A DNA stretch of 64,000 nt from Bryobacterales bacterium (GCA_028819215.1 JAPPMG010000096.1:62001-126000); one strand, 5' to 3'. Shown: positions 25,163 through 34,760, numbered from the stretch's first letter. The notes: generated from the sequence alone by a model not told the origin. Translations and numbers: made by a program.

Positions 25163-26164
25163 ATGGCGACTTCGACAATCCCGCATCCAGCCGCCTTTGG
25201 CTCGGGCCTTGGCGCACTGGCGGCGCAGGCGATCGCCCAAGACGACCAGGGCCGCGGCATACCGACCCGGCGGCTGGGGCGCACCGACGAGCAGGTTTCG
25301 ATCCTGTGCCTTGGCGGAGCTCACTTGGGTCGCGCTGCGATGGACGATGGCGAGCCGGCGGCGCTCAAACTTGCCCATGCCGCGCTGGACAACGGCGTCT
25401 TCTTCTGGGACAACGCATGGGCGTACCACGAAGGATATGCCGAGGAGTTCATGGGCAAGGCGCTCAAGGGCCACCGGGAGAAGGTTTTCTTGATGACCAA
25501 GAATTCCGGCCGCGACGAGAAGTTTGCCCGCCAGTGTCTAGACGACAGCCTCAAGCGCATGCAGACGGACTACATCGACTTGTGGCAGTTCCATGAAATC
25601 AACTACGACAACGACCCGGACTGGGTGTTTGACCGCGGCGGCCTCAAGGTGGCGCTGGAGGCGCAGCAGGCTGGCAAGGTGCGGTACATCGGGTTCACCG
25701 GGCACAAGCATCCGCGCATCCACTTGAGCATGCTGGCAAAGGGCTACGAGTGGGCATCGTCGCAAATGCCGATCAACCCGATGGACTACTTCTACCGGTC
25801 GTTCCAAAGGGAAGTCGTGCCCGCCTGCCTGGCCAAGGACGTTGGGGCGATCGGAATGAAGTGCTTGGGTGGCGGGCCGCGCGTTGCCGAGATCCCGTCA
25901 ACCACAGAGGTCACGGCCGAAATGTGCGTACGCTGGGCGCTGAGCGTGCCGGTTGCGTCGATCGTGCGCGGCTATCTGACGACGGAGCAGCTGATGGCGG
26001 ATGTGGAACTCGCCCGCGGCTTCCGCCCGCTCTCGGACAAGGATCGCGAAGAGATTCAGGCCCTCGCGCAACCGGAGGCTGGCGACGGCCGCCACGAGCA
26101 CTTCAAGTCGACACAGCGCTACGACAGCTCAATCTACCGCGAAATGCACGGGTTCTCCGTCTGA
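25163..26164 (+). CDS. Aldo/keto reductase
   Basis: 333-residue TIM-barrel NAD(P)-dependent oxidoreductase. After a hydrophobic N-terminus of about 28 residues, the barrel starts at IPTRRLGRTDEQVS. The catalytic Tyr is in WDNAWAYHEG, the Lys in FLMTKNSG and the His in LWQFHEI. The first 26 residues resemble the core and cleavage region (ALAAQAIAQD) of a signal peptide but lack the charged n-region. No upstream in-frame start exists before a TGA at 25118, so the protein may be cytoplasmic with a vestigial tail. Substrate unknown. Confidence 0.88.
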   Translation: MATSTIPHPAAFGSGLGALAAQAIAQDDQGRGIPTRRLGRTDEQVSILCLGGAHLGRAAMDDGEPAALKLAHAALDNGVFFWDNAWAYHEGYAEEFMGKALKGHREKVFLMTKNSGRDEKFARQCLDDSLKRMQTDYIDLWQFHEINYDNDPDWVFDRGGLKVALEAQQAGKVRYIGFTGHKHPRIHLSMLAKGYEWASSQMPINPMDYFYRSFQREVVPACLAKDVGAIGMKCLGGGPRVAEIPSTTEVTAEMCVRWALSVPVASIVRGYLTTEQLMADVELARGFRPLSDKDREEIQALAQPEAGDGRHEHFKSTQRYDSSIYREMHGFSV

Positions 26165-26295
26165 ACCGGCATTCGCTCTTGGACTCTGCCTGCCCGTCGT
26201 AGCGAAACGGAAGGATAGCTCGCCGGCCTCCGCTCCACGAGGTCCGCACAGCCGCCAGAGCGCCGTATCGCGGGGTTCGCCTCGGCTGAGAGTCA

Positions 26296-26301
26296 TACAA
26301 T
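26296..26301 (+). promoter_or_regulatory. Candidate -10 box (TACAAT) before glmM
   Basis: TACAAT lies 39 nt before the glmM ATG, and a GGAGG ribosome-binding site at 26324-26328 lies between. No -35 element is recognisable 16-18 nt upstream. Confidence 0.4.
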
Positions 26302-26340
26302 CAAGGGAGTTGTCGCGCTCTTTGGAGGCTTTCCGAATCC

Positions 26341-27684
26341 ATGTCCCTCAAGCTCTTCGGCACGGACGGAATTCGCGGTCGTTCCGGCGAATTCCCCCTC
26401 GACGACAAGACCGTGTACGCCGTTGGCTGCGCGCTGGCCGGCCAGATCGCCAAGTCACGCAACCCCAACGTGCTCATCGGCATGGATACGCGCGTGTCCA
26501 GCATGCACATCGTTCGGTTGTTGGCCGCGGGCCTGACGGACGGCGGTGCCGCGCACGCGTTCGCCGGCGTCGTGCCCACGCCTGCGGTGGCCCACGCCAC
26601 GCAGCAGGGAGACTATTCGCTGGGAATCGAGGTGTCGGCGTCGCATAACCCGTTCGACGACAACGGCATCAAGGTGTTCGGCCCGTTCGGCTACAAGCTG
26701 CCGGACGAGACAGAGTCGGAAATCGAAGCGCGCGTCGAGGGTCTGCTCGAGCAGCCCGGTCATGTGCGGGCGATCGAACCCGACGATGCGCCAGACGTCG
26801 CCTTGGACTACGCCCGGCACCTAGTGCGCGCCGCCGCCGTGCCTCCGCAAGCGCGGCACCTGCGTTTCGTTGTGGACTGTGCGAACGGCGCTGCATCCGA
26901 GGTCGCCCCGATCTTGTTCGAAGCGATCGGCGCGGACGTCAAGTTCATTGCCTGCGCTCCGAACGGGAGGAATATCAATCTTGACTGCGGCGCGCTGCAC
27001 ATGGACCGCTTGGCTGAGGAGGTCGTTGCTAGCGGAGCGGACTTCGGCGCGGCGCTTGATGGCGATGCCGACCGCTGCCTGTTCGTGGACGAGCGCGGCG
27101 GCGAGTTGAACGGCGACAACGTTTTGTTGCTGATGGCGCAGGCTCTGAGGCGGCGGGACATGCTGCTGGACAACTTGGTCGTGGCGACGGTCATGTCCAA
27201 TCTGGGGCTCGAACTGGCTCTGCAGGACCAAGGGATCAAGCTGATCCGCACGCCGGTGGGCGACAAGTATGTGATTGATGAGATGCTGTCCACCGGTGCG
27301 GCACTCGGCGGAGAGCAGTCCGGCCATGTGATCTTCGGCGACTACTCCACGACCGGCGATGGCTTGCTGAGCCTGCTCATGGTGTTGCGCACCATCGTCG
27401 AGGAGGGCTTGCCGTGCAGCGAACTCCGCCAGCGGTTGAAGGTTTCGCCGCAGAAGCTGATCAACGTGCGCGTGCGGGAGAAGCGCCCCCTTGAGCAGTT
27501 GCCCGAAATCCGCGACGCGGTGGCCGACAGGGAACTTGAGCTAGCCGGCCGCGGTCGTGTGGTGATCCGCTACTCGGGCACCGAGCCGGTCGTCAGGGTC
27601 ATGGTCGAGGCAGAGAGCCAGCGAGATGTCGTGCAGCACTGCACTGATATCGCGAGACTCTTCGAAAAGCACCTCGGACAGTGA
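26341..27684 (+). CDS. glmM: Phosphoglucosamine mutase
   Basis: 447 residues, full length. Converts glucosamine-6-phosphate to glucosamine-1-phosphate for peptidoglycan and lipopolysaccharide precursors. The N-terminus KLFGTDGIRGRSGE is diagnostic. The phosphoserine is S101 in EVSASHNPFDDNGIK, the magnesium loop is ALDGDADRC, the sugar-binding loop is GGEQSGH, and the phosphate-binding RYSGTEPVVRVM lies near the C-terminus. GGAGG precedes the ATG by 12 nt. It is transcribed alone. Confidence 0.97.
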   Translation: MSLKLFGTDGIRGRSGEFPLDDKTVYAVGCALAGQIAKSRNPNVLIGMDTRVSSMHIVRLLAAGLTDGGAAHAFAGVVPTPAVAHATQQGDYSLGIEVSASHNPFDDNGIKVFGPFGYKLPDETESEIEARVEGLLEQPGHVRAIEPDDAPDVALDYARHLVRAAAVPPQARHLRFVVDCANGAASEVAPILFEAIGADVKFIACAPNGRNINLDCGALHMDRLAEEVVASGADFGAALDGDADRCLFVDERGGELNGDNVLLLMAQALRRRDMLLDNLVVATVMSNLGLELALQDQGIKLIRTPVGDKYVIDEMLSTGAALGGEQSGHVIFGDYSTTGDGLLSLLMVLRTIVEEGLPCSELRQRLKVSPQKLINVRVREKRPLEQLPEIRDAVADRELELAGRGRVVIRYSGTEPVVRVMVEAESQRDVVQHCTDIARLFEKHLGQ

Positions 27685-28042
27685 ACTCTCGCGGTAGGTG
27701 CCCTGCCCGGCTGCACGAACGAAGCCGAAGCTGCCCATTCCCGGACGACGCCTGCTCCACATGCCGCGCGACCGAAACGCTCTAGAGCGCCAGGCCTCCG
27801 CTCTGGCCGGCGGCGGTTGAGGGCGGCGTCGACGTGCCAACGAGCCAGACATCGGCGGCTGTCCGTGATCGGATTGAAATTCGGGCTGGTTCTGGATTCA
27901 AGTGAGTTCCTGCGCCACTCCTGTCTCCGTGCCGTCCCGCCTCACGCCGCGGAGAACGCTGCATGTGCCGTCTTCGGCGCCCGGCGTCGACTGGCGCGTT
28001 GAGGTGCAGCCGGAATGGCCGCGGCCTCAGGGAAGACGGCGA
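27685..28042. other. Intergenic stretch between convergent glmM and ftsK
   Basis: 358 bases between the 3' ends of glmM and ftsK. I see no supported gene: both strands have short open frames without ribosome-binding sites or recognisable products, and no tRNA. It contains a perfect 12-bp palindrome CGCTCTAGAGCG at 27778-27789 and a 10-bp palindrome GGCCGCGGCC at 28017-28026. Neither is followed by a T-run, so they are not typical terminators. Confidence 0.55.
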
Positions 28043-30385
28043 TCAATGGCGGTCCGCTTGATCCGAGCTTGGTTCGTCGAGCCACTCAGGCCGCCTCAGC
28101 ACATCGCGTGGCCTGCTGCCATCGGACGGCCCGATAATGCCATCGCGCTCCATCGCATCGAGGATCCGAGCAGCCCGCCCGTATCCCAGGCGCAGCCGCC
28201 GCTGGAGCGTGGATGTCGAAGCCTTGCCCAGCTCCAGCACGAGCTGGATCGCGTCCTTGTACATCGGATCGTCGAACTTTGGATCCGCATCGGGGCCGTC
28301 CTCGTCTTGGTCGCCATCGGGGGAGGCCAAGTAGTCGGTCTCGTATTGCGGGCTCGCGAGATCTTTCCAGTGGGAGACGACAGCTTCGATTTCGCCTTCG
28401 GAAACCAGCGGGCCGTGCAAGCGCCTCATGCGCCCGGCGCCGCCCGGGGGCAAGAACAGCATGTCACCTCGGCCTAGCAGGGACTCCGCGCCGTTCGAAT
28501 CCAAGATGGTGCGCGAATCGACTCGCGTCGCCAGCAAGAACGACAGTCTTGCAGGGATGTTCGCCTTGATCACGCCCGTGATCACGTTCACGCTCGGGCG
28601 CTGAGTCGCGAGCAGCAGGTGGATGCCCACGGCTCGCGCCATCTGAGCCAGGCGCTGGATCGAACCTTCGACTTGGTTGCCATACTGGATCATCAGATCG
28701 GCCAGCTCGTCGACGATCACGACGATATAGGGCAGTTTCTCGAGTTCGATGCTGGCGACGTCTTCGGGTCCGTCCTCTTTCTGGCGCTCGACGTGCCGGT
28801 TGAATTGGCCGATGTTGCGACACCCGTGCCGCGCCAGCAGCTGTAGGCGGCGCTCCATTTCGCGCGTCGCATTCTTTAGCGCGTTGATGGCCTCCTTCAT
28901 GTCGGTTATGACCGGCGTGAGCAGGTGCGGGATGTCCCGATACAGAGCCATCTCGACCGCTTTGGGATCGATCAGGATGAAGCGCACATCGTCCGGGGTG
29001 GCGCGCAGCAGGATCGACATGACCATCGTGTTGACCATGACGCTCTTGCCCGAGCCCGTCTGCCCGGCTACCAGCAGGTGGGGCATCGTGGCCAGATCCG
29101 TGCAGTGGATCTTTCCGTTGATGTCCTTGCCCAGGGCGAACGTCAGCATGGACTCCGATTTCTCGAAGACCGGGGTCTCAATGACTTCGCGCAAGGAAAT
29201 GACCTCGCGCTCTCGGTTGGGGACTTCGATTCCGACCGTGGATCTGCCGGGTATGCGCTCGATCAGAATGGACTCGCATTTCAATGCGAGGCACAGTTCT
29301 TCGGATAGATTGACGATTCGCGCGACCTTCATGCCCGGCGCGGGACTGAACTCGAAGGTTGTCACCACAGGCCCGGGGTTGATGCGCTCGATGACGCCGC
29401 GCACTCCGAATTCCTCGTATCTCGCCACGATCTGGCGCCCCGTCTCGTGGAGTTGGGCCTCGTCATAGGGCGCGCGCCCAAACGGCGCGTTGAGAAGTCC
29501 GGTCGAGGGCAGCACGTATTCCGCAGCCGCGACGCCAGTTGGGGTCTCGTCGCTGGTGGCCGGTCCGCTCCCGAGTCCAGTCAGCATGCTCGCCAGGTCC
29601 CCATCCTCGTCGCCCTCGAACGGAATGATCGGCGGCGGCTCCGGCGGGCTAGCTTCCGGGGCCTTGCGCGGCGTGGGCAGCCTCGGTCGAGCTGGAACCG
29701 GATCGGGATGCGTGCCAAGAACCGGCCTTGACGGTGTGGAGTCAAGGTCGGAGCTGATGGTGACCGGGATCGCCTGATCGTCGTCGCCGCTGTCTGGCGG
29801 AGAGGCGTCTTCGGGCCTTTCGGGGCCGGGCTCTTTGTGGCGTCCCAAGAAGTCGGCGACCCGGATAGAGGTCAGCAAGTATGCGCCGATGGCCGCGACC
29901 GCCGCCAGCAGCAGGATCGTGCCGCCGATATTCAACACCGAGATCGACGATTCGGCAATTATCTTGCCAGCCGTGCCGCCGGCCTTGACGGTTTGATGCC
30001 AGCGGTCGGGTAGCGCAACATCGACGGGCCGGCCGAGCATGTGTAGCGCGGTGCACAGCACGCCGGTCAACAGGGCCATGCCGGTCCCGCGCCGAATCGG
30101 GTCTTCGGCCTCCAGTTGGCGGATCCGGTTCCAGCCGAGCTTAGCAAGGCAAACGGGCAGCAGGAAACCAGCCAGCCCGAATGCCTGCAGGAGCAGGTCT
30201 GCGCCATAGGCCCCCGGGAACCCCATCCAGTTGCGGGCTTGGCCCGGCCCGGCGGCCACGTTGGGGGAGGGGTCTGCGGGGCTGTAGGAGAGCAAGCTCA
30301 AGAGCACACCCGCCGAGGCGATCCACAGCAGGACGCCCGCCATCTCGTTGAAGCGCGGGTTGTCTACAAGAAGCTTGATTCTCAT
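28043..30385 (-). CDS. ftsK: DNA translocase FtsK
   Basis: 780 residues from the ATG at 30385, which overlaps the uppP stop as ATGA. The N-terminus has four membrane spans (about 15-170), followed by a Pro/Glu-rich linker (about 175-290) and the motor. The motor carries Walker A GQTGSGKS, Walker B VVIVDELADLM and the LLLATQRPSVNVITG motif. A C-terminal winged-helix gamma domain (STLQRRLRLGYGRAARILD) reads KOPS sites on DNA. The protein pumps chromosome ends at the septum and activates dimer resolution. The linker is short, as in SpoIIIE-like members. Coupling to uppP links it to cell-wall synthesis. Confidence 0.95.
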   Translation of the reverse strand: MRIKLLVDNPRFNEMAGVLLWIASAGVLLSLLSYSPADPSPNVAAGPGQARNWMGFPGAYGADLLLQAFGLAGFLLPVCLAKLGWNRIRQLEAEDPIRRGTGMALLTGVLCTALHMLGRPVDVALPDRWHQTVKAGGTAGKIIAESSISVLNIGGTILLLAAVAAIGAYLLTSIRVADFLGRHKEPGPERPEDASPPDSGDDDQAIPVTISSDLDSTPSRPVLGTHPDPVPARPRLPTPRKAPEASPPEPPPIIPFEGDEDGDLASMLTGLGSGPATSDETPTGVAAAEYVLPSTGLLNAPFGRAPYDEAQLHETGRQIVARYEEFGVRGVIERINPGPVVTTFEFSPAPGMKVARIVNLSEELCLALKCESILIERIPGRSTVGIEVPNREREVISLREVIETPVFEKSESMLTFALGKDINGKIHCTDLATMPHLLVAGQTGSGKSVMVNTMVMSILLRATPDDVRFILIDPKAVEMALYRDIPHLLTPVITDMKEAINALKNATREMERRLQLLARHGCRNIGQFNRHVERQKEDGPEDVASIELEKLPYIVVIVDELADLMIQYGNQVEGSIQRLAQMARAVGIHLLLATQRPSVNVITGVIKANIPARLSFLLATRVDSRTILDSNGAESLLGRGDMLFLPPGGAGRMRRLHGPLVSEGEIEAVVSHWKDLASPQYETDYLASPDGDQDEDGPDADPKFDDPMYKDAIQLVLELGKASTSTLQRRLRLGYGRAARILDAMERDGIIGPSDGSRPRDVLRRPEWLDEPSSDQADRH

Positions 30386-31254
30386 CCGTCTTGCCCGGTC
30401 GCGGCCAGCGATTCTTGGAGCCCGGAGGTACTGGCAAGAACTAGCACGATTATCCCAAATGCCACGCGATAGTAAACGAACGGTGCCAGGGTTGCGCTCT
30501 GGAGGAAGCGGAGGAATCCAGCGATCACACCGTAGCCCGCCACTGCGCTTACCGCCACGCCCACGCCTAGCGGGCCGTAGGCGACCGCCATGGCCTCGCT
30601 GCCCGAGAGGGTCTCCAGCCCCGTCTTCAGCGACGCGCCCAGAACGACAGGCATAGCTAGCAGAAAGGAAAGCCGTGCGGCGGCTTGGCGTTGCAGGCCG
30701 AGCAGCAATCCGGCGGCGATGGTGATGCCCGAGCGCGAAGTGCCCGGTATCAGCGCTATTGCCTGCGCGCAGCCGAGCAACAGGACAGCGTATAAAGGAA
30801 GCGAGCCCAGATCGCTGCGAGGGGCGGACCGCCGGTCCGCCCACCAGATCACACATCCCACCGCGATTAGCATGAACCCGACCACGGCAGGACTGCGCAG
30901 CCTCGCTTCGATCAGATCCTGCCAGAGCAGCCCGGCCAGCCCCGCCGGCACTGTCGCTGCCGCCAGATACCAGAGCATGCGAGGATTCTTGTACAGGTCA
31001 AGGTCGGGATCGCCGGAGTCGGGGCGGAGCACCTCCCGCCCCGCCGCCAGCCCGAGGATTCGCACCCAAGTGCGGGCGAAATACGCAGCTAGGGCGAGCA
31101 GCGTGCCGAAGTGCAGCGCCACGTCAAAGAACAGGCCAGGGTCCTGCCATCCGAGCAGCCAGCGGATCAAGATCAAGTGGGCTGAACTGCTGATCGGCAA
31201 GAATTCGGTGAAGGCCTGCACCAGGGCCAGCACGACCGCTTGCAAGATGTCCAT
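30382..31254 (-). CDS. uppP: Undecaprenyl-diphosphatase
   Basis: 290-residue membrane protein of the BacA/UppP family that recycles undecaprenyl diphosphate to the lipid carrier used in peptidoglycan synthesis. The first signature is ALVQAFTEFLPISSSAHLIL with the catalytic glutamate; the second is IPGTSRSGITI with the catalytic Arg/Ser. Seven or eight hydrophobic segments fill the rest. It precedes ftsK with a 4-base overlap. Confidence 0.95.
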   Translation of the reverse strand: MDILQAVVLALVQAFTEFLPISSSAHLILIRWLLGWQDPGLFFDVALHFGTLLALAAYFARTWVRILGLAAGREVLRPDSGDPDLDLYKNPRMLWYLAAATVPAGLAGLLWQDLIEARLRSPAVVGFMLIAVGCVIWWADRRSAPRSDLGSLPLYAVLLLGCAQAIALIPGTSRSGITIAAGLLLGLQRQAAARLSFLLAMPVVLGASLKTGLETLSGSEAMAVAYGPLGVGVAVSAVAGYGVIAGFLRFLQSATLAPFVYYRVAFGIIVLVLASTSGLQESLAATGQDG

Positions 31255-31326
31255 TGGGAACGGGCCTAGCGCTGGCTCCCCGCGAAAGGCGTACGGTTGC
31301 AGCCCGTCAATTGCTGGCGCTTGAGG

Positions 31327-32616
31327 TCACGCGGCCGAGTGGCGCGCCGCAGACGCCTCGAACGGGCTGATGAGATCGCCCGAGGGGTCGAAGGGCAGCG
31401 CGGCGGCCTCGCCCTCCAGAGTGATCGAATCGTTGGCGGCGAGCGCTTCCAGTAGGTTCTCGCTGACCAGCAGGTAGGACAGGTCCAAGGTGTTGCGAAT
31501 CCAGATGATCGAGCACGCCCCCGGGTCGAGCTCGCCGCACGTCGGCAGCACGCGCTCCAAGCACTCGCGATCGGTCGCGAAGTGCAGCGGGGTGAAGCCG
31601 GGCGCCGTGACCGAGGACGTCAGAGCATTGACCCAAGTGGCCTGAAAGTCGACCTTCTTTACCAGGCGGTCGTGGACGATGTCTGCCAGGCCCATTCCAA
31701 TGGCATTTCCGTAGGTGTTGCCTGACAGGTCGCGGACGAAGATTCGATGCACGGTCGGCACGCCCTGCCAACTGTTGGGCCCGTGCCCGCCGCCGCGATT
31801 GACCACCTTCGTGTCCATCCCGGCGCCGCTGATGTCCTTGCCGATCTCATCCAAGATCAGCAGGTCGACTTCGCTGACAGGGAGGTTCGGCTTCCAACCC
31901 TTGACCCGGCGCAGCAATTCCTCTTCGCGCTCGGCCATGCTTTCGGCGCCCAGCGCGTGAACCTCAGCGGTGTCGTGGTAGGCGTCCTCCAGGATTGCCA
32001 GGCCGCCCAGCATCTTGCCCGTGGCCAGCATCGCGGATCCGACGCTGCGGATCACTTGGCCCATCCCGATCTTCAGCGCCCAGCTGTGATATCGCTTGGC
32101 GCCCTCCCACTTGCCAAGGCCGATCGCCATCATCTTGTGAATGCCGCTCTCCAAGGAGTCCTCGAAGTCGGTGTGCCACTTGACCCGGCCGCAAAGCATC
32201 ACGCCATCGCTCTCAAACGCCCGGCGGTCCATCGAGACCTCGATGCCTTCCGGCGTGGTGCCGACCCGCACGACCTCGAGCGAGCTCTCGACCGGCGCCC
32301 CCATCGTGGACTCGTCGATCCCGTAGTGGGCCAGCACGTCCGCCTGGCCTTGGGCGGTCGCCGCTCCGTGGCTGCCCATCACGGGAACGATGAACGGCTG
32401 GACGCCGCGCGACTTCCAGAACTCCACCGCTGCCTTGGCGATCACGTCGATATTGCGGATGCCGCGACTGCCGACCCCGACCGCGATGCGGCTCCCTGCC
32501 GGAACCCGCCGCGTCCAGGCGGCCGCCTCCATCTGCTCTCGCACGGCTGCCGCAACATCCGAGAGGGCTCGGCTGGGAAAGCGCTGGAACACCGGGACGA
32601 GCTTCTGCATGCGCAT
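31327..32616 (-). CDS. LarA-like (lactate racemase family, DUF2088) protein
   Basis: 429 residues from the ATG at 32616, with AGGAAG 8 nt before it. The length is close to LarA, the nickel-pincer-nucleotide lactate racemase. Visible elements are IAVGVGSRGIRN, VPVMGSHGAAT and IHKMMAIGLGKWEGAKRYH, where histidine and lysine residues could correspond to the cofactor-binding region. The match is to the wider DUF2088 group, and many such proteins racemise or epimerise other 2-hydroxy acids. No larB, larC or larE cofactor genes are in the window. It lies downstream of the PpiD-like gene by 28 bases on the same strand and may share its transcript. Confidence 0.75.
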   Translation of the reverse strand: MRMQKLVPVFQRFPSRALSDVAAAVREQMEAAAWTRRVPAGSRIAVGVGSRGIRNIDVIAKAAVEFWKSRGVQPFIVPVMGSHGAATAQGQADVLAHYGIDESTMGAPVESSLEVVRVGTTPEGIEVSMDRRAFESDGVMLCGRVKWHTDFEDSLESGIHKMMAIGLGKWEGAKRYHSWALKIGMGQVIRSVGSAMLATGKMLGGLAILEDAYHDTAEVHALGAESMAEREEELLRRVKGWKPNLPVSEVDLLILDEIGKDISGAGMDTKVVNRGGGHGPNSWQGVPTVHRIFVRDLSGNTYGNAIGMGLADIVHDRLVKKVDFQATWVNALTSSVTAPGFTPLHFATDRECLERVLPTCGELDPGACSIIWIRNTLDLSYLLVSENLLEALAANDSITLEGEAAALPFDPSGDLISPFEASAARHSAA

Positions 32617-32644
32617 GGTCGGACTTCCTAGCCTTGGAGGCGGT

Positions 32645-34591
32645 CTAGATGACGTTCTGCATCGACTGCAGGTATTGCTGGATGCGGTCGGCGTACCGCA
32701 CGACCAGCCCCTGCTCGCTGTAGTCTCGTACCTTTTGGTTGCGGAAGTAGTCGAAGACCATGGTCCGCTTCTCGTTGAGGAGGGTTTGGCGGAGGGCATC
32801 GCCATCGGAGGCGAGCGCAGACTCGTCGGCGGGCTGCATGCTGATCGTGCGGAATACGACCCAGCGGTCGCCCACGGCCACGGGACCTTGCAACTCGCCG
32901 TCTGTCATGGCGAATGCCGCCTCTCCCAAGGCGCTGACGGATCCTAAGTCCTCGATCTCCCCGCCGCGCTTGATCCAGTCCGTCGTGGTGGTCGACAGGC
33001 GGCTGCGCCGTGCGGCGGCGGTGAGGTCGCCGGATGCATCCTTGGCAGCCTGCGCCAGATCCTCCGCCCGCTGCCGCGCGATGTTGGCGGACTCGGTGTC
33101 GATATAGTCATCGCGGACCGTTGAGCTGACCTCTTCGTACTCGGCATCGCGGGCGGGCACTGCCTCGGTCACGAATCCGATGTACAAGGTGTCCTCCTCG
33201 GCCACGGTGAAGACTTGGCCGACGGGCTGTTCGAAGATCGCCTCGACGAGCGCGGAGGCCTTGGGCAGCTGGTCCGGCAGGTCCGCTCGGCTGAAAGCCT
33301 CGAAGGCCTGATACGGCAGGCCTAGCTCGCCGGCGGCGTTCTCCAAGGCGGCGCCAGCCTGTTCGGCGGCCGTCATGGCCCGTTCCATCAGGCTGTAGCG
33401 GTCGCTCTGGGCGCGTTCGGCGCGCAGGTCTTCGCGGATTACGTCCCGTACCTCGCTGAGCGGCTTGACGCTCGGCGCTTGGCGGTCGTCGAGCCGGATC
33501 AAGTGGTAGCCGAATTCCGACTTCACCGGGGACTGCGTCATCTCGCCGCTTTCCTGGAGGGCGAAGCTGGCCTCCTCGAACGCCGGGTCCATCATGCCCC
33601 GGCTGACCCAGCCTAGGTCGCCGCCGTTCTCGGCGTTGCCCGGATCCTCGGAGTGTTCCTTGGCCAGCTCCTCGAAACTCCCGCCGCCGCGCAGGTCTTC
33701 GAGCACGGCCTCGGCGTCCTTGCGTGCTTGTTCGGTCTCGGCGTCGGACTTGCCCATGGTCATGAACAGGATGTGGCGCACCTTGACGCGCTCGGGATTC
33801 TCGAAGCGGTATTGGTTTTGCGAGTAATGCAGATCGATCTCCGCATCCGTGATCTCGTGATCGCTGACGGCGGCGTCGGGGCCGATTGTCATCAACTTGA
33901 GCGGCCGGCGCTCCGCGTGCCGGTAGCGCAGCTTGTTGGCGTCGAAGTAGGCCCCCAACTGTTCCGGCTTTGCTTCGACCTCGCCGCGGACGCTCGCCGA
34001 GTCAACCGCCGCCCATTCGATCCGGATGCTGTCGTTTTCCTCGTGGAATCGCCCCTTGAGCTCGTCCTCGGTCACGCTGACACTGTCGGTCACCAGCTGC
34101 CGCAAGTGTTGTGAAATGGCGATGTTGTAGAGGATCTCTTGTTCGAACTCGGGCACCGTGCGGCGGAACTGCTGGCGAACGAAGCGATGATAGGCGTCCG
34201 CACCGATGTACTTGCCATCTGGGAACAGCACCTCTGGGAGCTGCTCACGGATCCAAACCGCGAGTTCTTCGTCCGTTGGGACCAATCCGAGCGCCGCAGC
34301 CTCGGCAAAGAGGACGCGCTCCGCGATCAGGGCATCGATCGTGTTGCTGGCAATCATCGAGATTGCTGCGGGAGGGACGTTGTTTGCGCGGTGCTGCCGG
34401 AGTTCCACCTCCACGTCGCCGGTAGTGACTGGCACGCCGTCCACCTCCGCCAGGATGTCGGCGGCGCCCGGGCCGGCCGGGCCGAACACGTTCGGCACCA
34501 GCGTGATGATCATGGAGCCAGCCACTAGGAAAAGGATGATCCCCATTGTCCAGCGCAGGACCTTTCCTTGGTTTTGAAATAGCTTCAGCAT
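32645..34591 (-). CDS. PpiD-like periplasmic peptidyl-prolyl isomerase/chaperone
   Basis: 648 residues. One N-terminal membrane anchor (residues 13-37, around IILFLVAGSMIITL) is followed by a SurA/PpiD-type chaperone region (about 45-250). A parvulin rotamase domain lies around 265-360, with RVKVRHILFMTMGKS, GGDLGWVSRGMMDP and EFGYHLIRLDD. A C-terminal helical region follows. This is the layout of PpiD, which sits at the Sec exit and helps folding of exported proteins. The ATG lies about 95 nt after a likely promoter. Confidence 0.9.
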   Translation of the reverse strand: MLKLFQNQGKVLRWTMGIILFLVAGSMIITLVPNVFGPAGPGAADILAEVDGVPVTTGDVEVELRQHRANNVPPAAISMIASNTIDALIAERVLFAEAAALGLVPTDEELAVWIREQLPEVLFPDGKYIGADAYHRFVRQQFRRTVPEFEQEILYNIAISQHLRQLVTDSVSVTEDELKGRFHEENDSIRIEWAAVDSASVRGEVEAKPEQLGAYFDANKLRYRHAERRPLKLMTIGPDAAVSDHEITDAEIDLHYSQNQYRFENPERVKVRHILFMTMGKSDAETEQARKDAEAVLEDLRGGGSFEELAKEHSEDPGNAENGGDLGWVSRGMMDPAFEEASFALQESGEMTQSPVKSEFGYHLIRLDDRQAPSVKPLSEVRDVIREDLRAERAQSDRYSLMERAMTAAEQAGAALENAAGELGLPYQAFEAFSRADLPDQLPKASALVEAIFEQPVGQVFTVAEEDTLYIGFVTEAVPARDAEYEEVSSTVRDDYIDTESANIARQRAEDLAQAAKDASGDLTAAARRSRLSTTTTDWIKRGGEIEDLGSVSALGEAAFAMTDGELQGPVAVGDRWVVFRTISMQPADESALASDGDALRQTLLNEKRTMVFDYFRNQKVRDYSEQGLVVRYADRIQQYLQSMQNVI

Positions 34592-34617
34592 TGCAGGATC
34601 CCGGTGGGCTGACGCAT

Positions 34618-34634
34618 CGCCCGCTGCGCGGGCG
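34618..34634 (-). other. GC hairpin in the leader of the PpiD-like gene
   Basis: CGCCCGC at 34618-34624 pairs with GCGGGCG at 34628-34634 around a 3-nt loop, 26 nt before the ATG and inside the probable 5' leader. All seven pairs are G:C. No U-tract follows, so an attenuator is not proven; it may affect translation or mRNA stability. Confidence 0.3.
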
Positions 34635-34692
34635 GGTGTTCCGGACTTGTGGCCGCCGGACCAGCTTGCAGCGGCGCAAGCGATCTATCTCG

Positions 34693-34698
34693 ATTGTA
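34693..34698 (-). promoter_or_regulatory. Candidate -10 box (TACAAT) of the PpiD-like gene
   Basis: On the minus strand TACAAT lies about 100 nt before the ppiD-like ATG. It is half of a 10-bp palindrome ATTGTACAAT (34693-34702), which could also serve as an operator half-site. No -35 match was found. Confidence 0.35.
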
Positions 34699-34744
34699 CA
34701 ATGCGCCAGCGACGCCGGGCTTGCCCCGAGCGTGTGCGCGGAGG

Positions 34745-34760
34745 CCGCCCGCACGGGCGG
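34745..34760. terminator. Inverted repeat after the NuoM-like gene
   Basis: CCGCCC (34745-34750) and GGGCGG (34755-34760) can pair around a 4-nt loop, about 55 bases past the end of the Mrp-DabA operon. There is no T-run, so it is a weak candidate for a transcript end. Confidence 0.25.
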
